A DNA stretch of 64,000 nt from Entomortierella parvispora. Its lineage: Eukaryota; Mortierellomycota; Mortierellomycetes; Mortierellales; Mortierellaceae. The DNA is taken from the NCBI GenBank assembly GCA_963573315.1, contig OY752140.1:3286001-3350000 (forward strand). Reading direction: 5' to 3'. The notes below the pieces were generated by a model. It was not told where the DNA came from and did not search any database. It saw only the letters and a program-made list of their open reading frames with translations. The translations under genes and the position numbers were made by a program. Shown in pieces: positions 1 to 10,600 of this stretch. Positions within the stretch are counted from its first letter, which is position 1, and each line of letters begins with the position of its first letter.

Positions 1-1173
1 GTTGCCTTGTATATCATGGCAAGATGGTAAGTCAAATAATCCCTTCCCCTTTTCCTCTCACCCTAGGAACAGGTTATCCTCTAGCCTCAGGTTATTCATT
101 TTCAAATAATCTTATTCCGTTCGGCGAATTAACGTTTCTAAGGGCTCCTGACTTAGTCACTACGAGAGCGATCCAGTGCAATTACAACATTCATGTCTAG
201 CGAGAATGTAGCGGCGCTCATCATGAACATCGACATTGCAGCTTATGGAATCAACCTCCCCACAGCCTCCAGGGTGTATTTCGTCTCACCTGTTTGGGAA
301 GCTGCCAAAAGACAGCAGGCCATCAAGCGTGCACATCGAATTGGTCAAACCCGACCAGTTTACGTGGAAACGTTGGTGGTCCGGGACAGTTTCGAACATT
401 GGATCCTAGATCGCAGTGTCGCACGAGAGAATGAAAGGAACAGTGGTCATGGAAGTAAGGACACTGTTGGAGGAGGGCGTTCTCATAGGGCGTTAGCTTC
501 GGATAAGGTAATGCATGAGCTTTTCAAGACCTTGAAGTTCTTCCGTCCAATGTCTCAATCGGGATCCTCGCACCAAGAGATTGATTTGAATTCACTGGAG
601 ATCCCAGTGATATACCCAACACGACAACCAAACACGCGCAACCGGCACAGTGTTGTCGAAGAAGAGGAGGAGAGCCGCACAGTGAATACAGACATGGATG
701 ATAGTGTGATGAGCGAGCTGCCACAGATCAATGCAGAGGGATCTCCGCTCCAGCGACCGCGTAAGGTTCACTTTGCGTCTTTGGAAGAGGACGACGCGGA
801 TATGGAAGGAGAAGTGGAGGAGTTGGAATCTAAAGAGCAAGACGACACGGACATGGGAACGACTATCGACATTGACCTTGACCAAGAAGACAATGACTAT
901 ACTGACAAGGGTAACGACAAAGGCATGGTGGTTGAAGGTGAACAACATCGTTTGATCAAAAGTCTGCCCCCAACTTTTGAGGAGCTCGTGAATGTCACTG
1001 AGGAGGATGAAGATGACCTGCCTTCACCAGTCCCAGAAGTGATGGATATCTCAAGCGAGTCTGAGCCCTACCACCCCGCCTCTCCGCCTGCACTCCCCAG
1101 TGGCAGTCAACGGCCAGAAGGTTCCAAAGATCTAGAGAGTGTTCGTAGTTTGAAGAGGATCCGGTTTGAATAG
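1..1173 (+). CDS. SNF2-family helicase/ATPase, C-terminal part (5' partial)
   Basis: This is the C-terminal end of a SNF2-type DNA-dependent ATPase (chromatin remodelling or repair class); the gene starts upstream of the window. An exon fragment ends at 26 before GTAAGT, an intron spans 27-156 and the last exon is 157-1173. Joining 26 to 157 keeps frame and gives the family signature YHGKM followed by R..AI..F, so the ATG at 193 is internal. Further on is helicase motif V-like IAAYGINLPTASRV and motif VI (QAIKRAHRIGQTRPVYVETL), which binds and senses ATP. After motif VI come about 250 residues of acidic, low-complexity tail with no recognised domain. The motif VI region most resembles fungal SNF2 helicases without a standard name, so no symbol is given. 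Family certain; subfamily not. Confidence 0.9.
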
Positions 1174-1893
1174 CTTGTAGCCCGTAAAACCCGTAAACAA
1201 TCGATGCACTTTTGTATGCCTTCTTCTATTCTTCAAGTTCACCGCACAGTTATCGCTTGTTACATTCGATCAGCTCAGTGGACAATGTTCAGAGCTGCAT
1301 TGGTCTTGCGGACCCCTGTCACAGCGCGAGTCCCTTCCCCTTCGATCTGGTTATGCCTCAGCTTCAAAGCAATCAAAATTGAACTGGTCTTGAGAAAGGA
1401 CATCGAGCTACTTGGAGCTCCAGGGCGAATGGACCAAAGTGAGCAGCGAGAGCCACGGAACAAACCTTTCCCCGCTCTTTGTCTTTCGCTCTTCTCTTCG
1501 CCCAGCGAATGAAAGCGCATACCAGGGAATCTTTCCTGTGTTTCCATTTTCTCTTTTTTTTTTGTGGCCCCGGTAATCCCCACATGGACACAAGAGACTT
1601 GATTTCAAAGAGCGCCATCTGTCGCGAGGAAAAACTGCTTATCAGATCCTGAGAACAATCTGATAACTCGCCTCAGACAGTGCAGGCAGAGTGAAACCCA
1701 GAAAGAGAACGAGAGAGAGAAACTGCGCGTGAATCGGGTCGATTCCCGCCATGCGGCCTCACAAAAAAAAAGTGTATAAACCAAGGAGAATCCCCCTGTT
1801 CTTTTCCTTCTTTCTTTCTTCACTCCACCCTTTCCATTCTTTCCGCCCTTTCATACCCACACCCCTCCCCCACTCCCCTACATCTATCTAAAT
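1174..1893. other. intergenic region with CT-rich leader
   Basis: The region holds the 3' flank of the helicase gene and the promoter/leader of the next gene. I see no coding signal. The last 90 bp before the ATG are strongly pyrimidine-rich on the plus strand, as in many fungal promoters, and a TATA-like box lies at 1775. Confidence 0.6.
1775..1780 (+). promoter_or_regulatory. TATA-like box
   Basis: TATAAA lies 114 bp before the ATG at 1894, directly followed by a pyrimidine-rich leader. The spacing suits a core promoter for the secreted protein gene; there is no experimental support. Confidence 0.4.
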
Positions 1894-2540
1894 ATGAAGA
1901 TCGCCACTCTTTCCGCCCTTGCCTTGGTCGCCGTCGCCTCTGCCCAGGTTGGTCCCGTCGATCCCTCCAAGCTCGCCAACGGATGGTGCATGGGAGTTAC
2001 CGCAGGATGTGAGGAAGACATTGTTCCTGTCGCCTGTGGTGCCAACGCCACTTTCACGGCCAACTGCGAGGCCGTCTTCTCTACCGACAAGATCTGCATG
2101 TCCTTCAAGACCTCTTGTACCTGTTCCTCTCAGAATAGCACGGATACCAAGGATCTTTCAGCCGAAGCTTTCAACGCAACCTTCGCTGGCCCCAGTAAGT
2201 AGTTGTTTTTGTATCCTTTCAAGCAGACGACTGTCATCTCAGTTATTAATCTCTCCCCCTCCACTGTTTTTCTTTTGTAATAGTGGCGAGCTATGCTCTG
2301 TGCGGCAACCTCGAGTGGTCCAACAACACCAGTGGCCCTGGCATCATCTCGGGTGATTACAAGCCCGACGGCAAGCGTCCCAACGGCACGGCTGCTACAC
2401 CAAAGCCTACTACAACCAATGGCGCTGGCGCCAACCCTACCCCTGCCGGTGACAAATCGACAAGCGCTGCTGTCTCGGTCCAGGCTGCTGTTTCGACCAT
2501 GGTCTTGGCCGCCGTCTCTTTGGGCTTGGCCATGATCTAA
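1894..2540 (+). CDS. small secreted, probably GPI-anchored protein
   Basis: Two exons, 1894-2194 and 2284-2540, joined in phase 1 across an 89-bp intron (donor GTAAGT, acceptor TAATAG), giving 185 residues. Residues 1-17 form a clear signal peptide ending in SAQ. The mature part carries a spaced set of cysteines (for example NGWCMG, GCEED, VACG, CEAVF, ICMSF, SCTC, YALCGN) and several N-glycosylation sites. A Ser/Thr/Pro-rich stalk is followed by a hydrophobic C-terminal tail with no charged end, the usual signal for a GPI anchor. Expected location is the cell surface or wall. It resembles fungal Cys-rich GPI proteins of unknown function (possibly DUF7707-like, from memory only). Function unknown. 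Confidence 0.85.
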
Positions 2541-3598
2541 GTCATCAGCCTTCCTGATCCACCTTGTTTTTCTTACAATATACATACCACTAACAAGCAG
2601 CATGCACTGAAAGCAATCTAAACATTACAAGGCAACTATAGAGCATACTAGACTATAATATATCCTTTTCCTAATCAGAGACAAACGATTTTACCTACTT
2701 TTTCATCGTTGTTAATCTGAGGAAGGACAGAATCGTGAATTACCTTGTTCTTTTTGTTGGAGAACGCGTCTGACGTGGCGTCTGACTCCAAGTGCTCTAC
2801 TGTAGATTTTATTTCACTCCTTACGGCAAGAAACACAGCCGACATTGAATATTACTCGGCCAAAGATGGGCCAAGTACAAGCTGTGCAAGGTCAAGAAGG
2901 TTCAGCTCGGTGCCAAGGGAATCCCCCGCGAGAGATGATGGTGAACTTTTAACCAGCGCTGCTTTTAACAGAGGAGGGGGGAGGCTGGATTGTTTGGCAA
3001 TTGAGAATCTTCACGCCTACGGCTTCAATTCAGTACAATCATTCGCCGACCCAAACTTGAAATCCAAAAAGGAGGGTAAAAAGAGTGTAACAACAAGAAG
3101 ACATGCCACAGCTTTAGCTTTGTAAGACAAATAAACAGCTGTAACGTATATTCCTATTCACTACTGTAATAGGATAGATTCTCATTCAATGTTATAAAAA
3201 AATCCCCCGAGAGACTGTAACCAGAGCTGCATAGACCCCAGAACACGCTAATGGTGTGCTTGTGAGAAGTCTAGGGGTCAGAAGCATCCTGAGCCCTTGT
3301 TCCAATCTTGTGCACCTGCACCCTTTCTGTCTCTGGCTGTTTCCAACCCTGTCAAGAATCGGAGTCCCATATTATCTCCAGAAACAAGGGTAAAATCGCT
3401 ACATACTGCAGTCGACACGCATCTGAATTCTCGCAAGAGGTGCAAGAAAGAAAGAAAGAAAGAAGTCCTGGTCCCGAAATATTACTGCGTGCGCGCAGGT
3501 TCATTGACTGCTAATACAAGGAAGAATTCGAGTTCGCCTTTAACCCTAGGAGGACCCCGTGGACGACGGCAACCATGTCTTAGGGTCTTGGGTACGGT
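2541..3598. other. intergenic region, no supported gene
   Basis: About 1 kb between two gene 3' ends. Two short stretches, near 2921 and 3205, share a similar AATCCCCCG(C)GAGAG... pattern, suggesting a degraded repeat. A GAAA microsatellite-like run occurs near 3444-3464. I see no reading frame with protein-like composition. Confidence 0.5.
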
Positions 3599-6500
3599 CT
3601 AAATTTCTGGACTGTAGATGACGTTCAGGTTGGTCTTGGCTCCCTCCGACATAGCACGAGCTATCTTCACTCCAACTGAGCTGCCATGCAAGATCAAAGT
3701 AGTCAAGGTCGAATTGATCTTGACTGCCTCCGAAAGTGCCCGAATCCCTTTCTCTTCAATCGGGCTGAAACTCAAGCTCAAAGAAGTCAAAGTCAAGTTG
3801 ATCTTGAGTGCCTCCGACAGCGCCTGAACTCCTTTCTCTCCAATCGAGTTGTAACAAAAGACCAGAGTAGTCAGAGTTGAATTGATCTTGAGTGCCTTCG
3901 ACAGCGCCTGAGCCCCTTTCTCTCCAATCGAGTTGTGACCTAAGGCCAGAGTAGTCAGAGTCGAGTTGATCTGGAGTGTCTCCGATAGCGCCCAAGCTCC
4001 TTTGTCTCCGATCGAGTTGCAATACAAGTCCAAAGTGGTCAAAGTCGAATTGATCCTAAGTGCCTCTGACAGTATCTGAGCTCCTTTGTCTCCAATAGAG
4101 TTGCCATTGAGGTCCAAAGTAGTCAAAGTCGAATTGGTCCTCAGTGCCTCTGACAGTGCCTGAGCCCCTCCATCTCCAGATTGGTTGCCACTCAAGTCCA
4201 GAGTAGTCAAAGTCGAATTGTTCTTGAGTGCCTCCGACAGCGCCTGAGCTCCTTCCCTTCTAATCAAGCAGTCACTCAAGTCCAGAGTAGTCAAAGTTGA
4301 ATTGATCTTGAGTGCCTCCGACAGCGCCTGACCTCCCTTCTCTCCAATCGAGTTGTAACCCAAGACCAGAGTAGTCAAAGATGAATTGATCTTGAGTGCC
4401 TCTGACAGCGCTTGAGCTCCATTGTCTCCAATCGAGTTGTAACGCAAGGCCAGAGTAGTCAGAGTCGAGTTGATCTGGAGTGTCTCCGATAGCGCCTGAG
4501 CTCCTTTGTCTCCGATCGAGTTGCAATGCAAGCCCAAAGTAGTCAAAGTTGAATTGATCCTAAGTGCCTCCGACATTATCTGAGCTCCTTTGTCTCCAAT
4601 AGAGTTGCCATTGAGGTCCAAAATAGTCAAAGTCGAATTGGTCCTCAGTGCCTCTGACAGTGCCTGAGCCCCTCCATCTCCAGATTGGTTGCCACTCAAG
4701 TCCAGAGTAGTCAAAGTCGAATTGTTCTTGAGTGCCTCCGACAGCGCCTGAACTCCTTCCCTTCTAATCAAGCAGGCACTCAAGTCCAGAGTAGTCAAAG
4801 TTGAATTGTTCCTGAGTGCCTCCGACAGCGCCTGAGATCCTTCCCTTCCAATCATGCAGGCACTCAAGTCCAGAGTAGTCAAAGTCGAATTGATCTTGAG
4901 TGCCTCCGATAGCGCGTGGCCTCCTTTCTCTCCAATCGAGTTGTAACCCAAGACCAGAGTAGTCAGAGTCGAATTTTTCTTGAGTACCTCCGATAGTGCT
5001 TGAGCTCCATTGTCTCCAATCGAGCTGCCCTTCATGTTCAAACTAGTCAAAGTCGAATTGGTCCTGAGTGCTTCTGACAACGCCTGGGCTCCCTCATCTC
5101 CAATAAAGTTGTTTTTCAAGTCCAGAGTAGTCAATGTCGAGTTGGCTCCGAGTGCTTCGAAGAACGCTCCATGATCTTTCGCCAGAATATATCCTTTCGA
5201 AAACTCAAACGAAAGTCTACAGAGGTCGGAGGGCGGTTTTATCTGGAAGCTGGGGTGCATGAGAAACTCCTTGGGAAGGACAATATGAACAATTCTCATA
5301 TTTGGAAGTCGCTGTAGACGAAAAAACACTTCATAATGAATAGACAGATTTGACATCAAAAATAATTTGGTAGTCAGTCTTGGCTTAAAGTATTGGATAT
5401 CAAGTCGGAGGATCGAGACTCTTGTTGCCTTGAGTGCAACCTCCAATGCTTCAAGATCGCTCGTAGAGTAAGCCCAGTCAAAAACAATATCGAGGTCGTA
5501 GACAGATCTCGCCCTTGCCAAAGCGAAGTAGAACTTCTCTGCTAAAACCTTTGATCGAAGTTTGACTTCTACTCGACCAATATTCCTGTTGAACGTTCCT
5601 CCCACGGAGTTCAGCATGCTTTGGAATTCCTTTGCCGTGTACTCTTGGTAGTTTTCACGGTAGTGGTCGATGCAAACCCATTTGACATGTCCCTCGTGCG
5701 TAACAGTTCTGTAAAGGTTTCCCAGAGTCCTTGCCTCATCCTTGACTTTCAGGAAAGTGTCCAGCTTGCGTAGATCGGCGCCTTCTAATGCCTCCTTGTT
5801 TTCCATTTGTTCGGAAAACCCGTCAATAGATTTGCCTTCGTTCTTAGAGTTCTTATCCATACAGTCGATGAGAGGATTTATCAAGTCGACGCCATCTTTC
5901 AGAGCCTTCAGATACTTGGAACCTGCAGTGGCGAGATCTGCCGGAACCAAATGAGAGATGGTTGGTACCACAATTCCTGCAACTGAGATACCGTTCTTGA
6001 GCATCTTTAGGACCGTGAGGATGTGGGAACCGTACAGCTCAAAGAATTCATTGGGTCTGGCAATCTCATAGCCGGCATGTTTCGCAAAATGGATGTGGCT
6101 CTTGCTGTCAACCGACTTTGTGTGCTCTCCACACTCGCACAAAAAGTAGAAGCGGAATTTGTTTGAGAGGAGGTTGGAGGGATCCCACCTTTTAGGTTCC
6201 TGTATAAGAACGACAAACAGGCGAGGGATCGGGTACTCGTGCAATTCATATGTTTGGGTAAAGACGGCCTGGATACGAGTATGAAGAGCAACCATCTGAT
6301 CCAGGGCTTGGATCTGCAGCTGTTCAATCTTTTTTTGCTCATCAAGCAGTTGTTGCTTCATCAATTCTTGTCCATCAAGCAGTTGCTTGTTCAACCAGAC
6401 CAGTTTTTCGTTGTCCTTGGTCATGGCGGCCCTCAGTTCTTCTTTGTCCTTGGTCATTGCGGCCTTCAGTTCTTCATTGTCCTTGGTCATGGTGGCCCTC

Positions 6501-7175
6501 AGTTCCTTCAGTTCCTGGCTGAGTTCCGCAAAGCTGATCTTGAATTGGCCGTCACGAACAGCTTGAGCATATGCCTCGTATACGTTTGGTGACCGGCTGA
6601 CTTTTTCTTGAAGTTCGGGAGGCAGGTAAGAGAGGAATTTCTTCTCGATCTTGGATTCCTGAACCCTCGCTTTGACGATTTGCAAAAACAACGCCGCCGT
6701 TGCCTTGCCGCTGGGAGGAGTATCCGAATGTGCTGTTCGAAAGGAATCCGTGTCAGCCTGAACGACTCGTAGATCCTCGACTAGGTTGCCCTTGATTGAA
6801 GGATCACCCAAACGTTCGGCTTGAAGACCGATCAGCGCAGTGCTTGGAGGCTGCAATTGAGAATCGACATTGCTGAGCTCCGTTGAGGAAGACAAGACTA
6901 CATCCAATACTATATCCGGCGAGTGCTTGATACCGCTAGGTACTCTAGGGGGCCATAATCACAATATCAGTATTTCAATTGGTAAAAAATATCGTCCTTA
7001 TATTTGTCTTTTTTTTCTTTCCTTACTCACTGTCACCGTTTTTGATGCTCTGGACCCCAGGATAGACTTGCTCGATGCTCTCCCAGTAAACAACATTCTC
7101 TCCATCAACATTATGAACAGGAACTTTCTTGATCTCAGTGATCCCCGATAGGCGAAAGGACTGTGTCTCTTCCAT
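3599..7175 (-). CDS. leucine-rich-repeat (RNI-like) protein with Mortierella-type N-terminal module
   Basis: Proposed exons are 7175-7031 and 6942-3599, 1162 residues. Exon 1 encodes a short module (containing IKKVPVHNVDGENVVYWESI) that I recall as recurrent at the start of Mortierella LRR proteins. The donor GTGAGT is strong; the acceptor (second AG of CTAGAG at 6943) is chosen to keep frame and is the least certain point. Next come a heptad-like region with three ATMTKDNEELK-type repeats and a conserved stretch (FRFYFLCECGEHT, then HFAKHAGYEIARPNEFF). The C-terminal half is 18 consecutive 28-residue repeats of the type NSTLTTLDLxxNSIGDxGAQALSEAL, which is the ribonuclease-inhibitor/NLRC class. 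No NACHT or NB-ARC motif is visible, so this is not a complete NLR. Role unknown; protein binding by the solenoid is the likely activity. Confidence 0.8.
4171..5090 (-). repeat. 84-bp coding repeats with a 504-bp higher-order duplication
   Basis: The 28-residue LRRs are 84-bp DNA repeats. Units 5-9 and 11-15 (from the N-terminus) pair one to one, and the matching tract beginning CATCTCCAGATTGG occurs at 4171 and 4675, exactly 504 bp (six units) apart. This shows recent block duplication inside the gene rather than independent unit drift. Confidence 0.8.
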
Positions 7176-7646
7176 TTGTCCGATTCAGGTGGCAAAACAA
7201 TAAGTGGAGGGAGAATGGACAGTGTGGGAACGCGAAGTAAAGGGAGTATGTGTTAACGGGAAAACAGGGGCTATGGAAAAAAGGCAAAGGTTCTGATCCA
7301 TTTTTGAAATGTTAGCAAAGCAACCATGCAAAAAAAAAAAAAAAAAATTCGAGGGTCACCTAGGAAAATTTCCAGGGTGCGGTTGCACAGCAGCAGATCA
7401 CAAACGCGCGAAGTGTCGCGACATTTGGAATATTCGACTGGCTTCAGGCTGTCAAGCATTCGTCACCCAGCATTTCTATTTGGTCCTTCTTTCCATGTTG
7501 CCAATTACAATCTCGCTGAAGCAGAATTCTGGATTATTCGTCCATGGGAGAGCACCTTGGTTGGTGGATATTGTACAATGTATTTTTTAGAATTTTAGAT
7601 GGATGATATATAGATCAGTCTTACCCGTTCACTTCTCCCTCCATCT
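7176..7646. other. intergenic region between LRR gene 5' end and TRP gene 3' end
   Basis: It holds the promoter side of the LRR gene and the 3' flank of the channel gene. An 18-bp A tract sits at 7330-7347. No gene or RNA signal seen. Confidence 0.5.
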
Positions 7647-10600
7647 CTAAACCCCACGGCCTGCCTCGTCGTCGTCCGAGTGGTCTTGAGAAAAGGCCGT
7701 GACAAACGAATCATCCGTACGATTCGTCATTACCGTGGCAATAGACGAGTTGCGATACAAGAGCGATTGGTTCTGCACCGGCGGCGAGTGATGATAGTTG
7801 CTGTTGCTGCTATTGTTGCTGTAGTAAGGATCCGAGAAATGAGACGGCGCGTCCTGATAGTCGGCTCTGGAGCTTGTAGCAGACTGAGTGGATGATTGAC
7901 GACTAAGGTACTCTGGACCCAACTGAGTGGCAGGTTGACTCGTCGTAGTCGCCCCGAGGCCCACGTGAGGCAAAAAGGTGACGGGAGAGCCTTGAAGGGA
8001 TACTGAGCCCGATCCTGAGTTTGATCCGGGTGGCAAGCCGCCCACGCTCGCAAACTGAAACGAAGGTGAGTGCAGTGGCGTCTGTGCTAGAGGTCGACTA
8101 GAAATGGAAGATTTCGACCGCACCTTGTGGATATCACTCAAGGACGCTCCTGCCGGAGAATTGGGTCGAGACGTGGTGCTGTTGGAAGAGGAGGAAGTTC
8201 CGGAAAGGGTTCTCACCATCGAGCTTCCGGGTTGCAGGAGTTTCTCTGGAGGCAATGAAGACGACAACGAGGATGTTGTCCTTTGGACTCCGTCCGATCT
8301 TGGACTCACGCTCAAAGAGGTGGCTGCCGTTACATTAGTCGAGGGTATGGCCATATTGGAAACCAACCGGGTATTAAACATACTCTGCCGTGGTGTCAGG
8401 TCTGGATCAAACGAGCCTCCAGATCCTCCTGAGGTTAAATAGTCCTCCTGAGGCCATTGCTGCTGGTATGGATGATGTTGCAGTTTTTGTGGAGGATGGC
8501 TGGGAATCCTTTGGACGCTTTGGTCATCGTCATCAGAGTCACCTTCCGTCACAGGCACCAACATATCATACTTCTCCACGGACATGGAATCGTCAAAGTC
8601 ATCCACGTGCAAGAGGTCCAGTGGGCCATCATCGCCATCTCCTCCATGCCCCATTTTGGCTCGTTGTCCAGGACTGGAAAACGTTGAAATGGTGCCTCGA
8701 CTCAAAACGGACTCGCTATCGTCACCTTCCTCGCCCTCGTCATCCATGTCACCATCGTGTCGAATTGAAGAATCTGGGAAAATTCGACCCAAAATCTCTT
8801 GCATTCGCCCGACACTGGCCGCAATATTCGTGCTAGGGCTCGGTTGACTATCTGTTGGGCTTGTTGTAGACGATGAATCCTGTTCACTAGCTTTTCCCTT
8901 CACCTTTGCCTGATCCTTTGCAGATGTAGATGATGGGGATGAGAGAAGGAGCGACCCTGACGAAAGTGAGGATGCGGCTCCAGGTGGTTGCTGCTGCTGT
9001 TGTTCTCGCTGGGTGATTTGACTTGTCGACAAGCGAGGTAGCAACAACGGTGGCATCGAGGGCGCCGCAATGGATGCTGTCGCGGCAGCCGTCGCTGCTG
9101 CCGCTTCTGCTGCCGCTGCCTCAGCTGCAGACCCTTCCTGTTCTGTGGCTGAGTCGTGAAGGTATCGCACAGCCTTCTTTTCAGGTCCCTTCGACACCTT
9201 CAGGATACCTCCTCCTTGTAAGAGCAAAGGCGAGTCAGCCCTTAAAGCTTCTGCAATATTATTGCTACTCTCAACAGAGTGTCGAGGTGGGTACATCTGG
9301 CTTCCACCGCCACTTGCACTCATTCTAGCAGACGACGCTCTCCTTGACTCCTTGTCCGAGTTGGAGGTATTGCCGCCATGCTCAGAGTGCGAACTCGAGT
9401 CCAATCCAGCCAGTCCAGCCATCAAAGAGGCTCGATCACCAGCAATGGACCCAGTGACAGACCCTGCAATGCTTGTTCCGGGGCCATGTACAGAGCCTGC
9501 ACCAGAGAGATGACTGAATGAAGACCCTACAACTACTCCAGACAAGGTCGTCCCTGGTCCTAGTCCAGAGGGGCCTACGCCGCCCTTGGATCGTGTGTGG
9601 CCAAGCGTCTGAACTGATGCCAGAGTTCCTCCAGAGCTTTGTCGGATAAGATTTGGAGATGCAAAAGGTGCTTGCTGTCGCTGTGACTCTGCTGTTGAGA
9701 TTAAACTTCCATTCCTGGAGATCATGGCTGTTGGATTCGCCACAAACAAATTCCGGTTGCTCTCGTAGCCGCGGTCAGACTCTTGAAAGAACCGAGAGAT
9801 CCCCAAAGAATTCAATTCTCTCAATTGATCGCCACCGACCTGGGATCCAGTTTCGTCCGCATGCCGTGCAACAAACGAGGACGAGGACGATGGTTCCTGG
9901 ATGAGGTCCCGACGAGGCGGTCGAATGACCTCAAAGGCCTTGGGCTTGGTACCGTTACCGTTGGAAGATGTACCTCGGTCGGATCGTCTTCCAAACTTGA
10001 AAATGTTTCCAAGGGAGGCCACCACTCCTGCCAAGAGTCCAACGCCGCCACCACCGCCGCCGCTGTTGAGTATCGGTTTTGCGTCTTGGCTAGCAGAAGA
10101 ATCCGGTTCTGTTTTCGCGGGTTGGTAGAGATAAGGGCCATCTCGAGTGATGTCTGACATTCGTCTAGCACGAGGATCCTGCTGTTGTTGCGACATCCTT
10201 TGGAAGTTGGCATATGACCCCCTCTGTGGCAACCCGACTCCTTTACCAGATGCGGCACTGCTCTGTTCTAGAGTGTCGCCTTCGCTCTCAGGACTCTGAG
10301 AGGACGGCTTTGGAGACGACGTCGCGCCTGCGGTGGCCACGGCGACAGCTGCGGCTGTCAGAGGCACCAAGGTATCCAATCCTCTCTCCGCGATCGAATC
10401 TTCAGCAGCGCAGCCGACTTCTGATACTGAAGACTGTCCAAGCCTAGAGCGGCGATTGTCCAACAGTCGAGCTTGCCGATATCGTTCTGCTGGAGATCCA
10501 TGAAGGGATGCATCTTTCTCTGGGGTTTCTCCAATTCGAGACATCCTCTGTTGGTGAGGCGAGGGAGGTGCGTGCAAAGCCCTTTGCATCGAGTCGACTC

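Noticed and set aside
193-195. ATG at 193 as the start of the helicase gene
   Set aside because: The upstream exon fragment 1-26 splices to 157 in frame and supplies the family YHGKM motif, so 193 is internal.
2745-3125. 126-residue frame between the GPI protein and LRR gene
   Set aside because: No motif, no homologous neighbour, no splice partner; composition is not protein-like.
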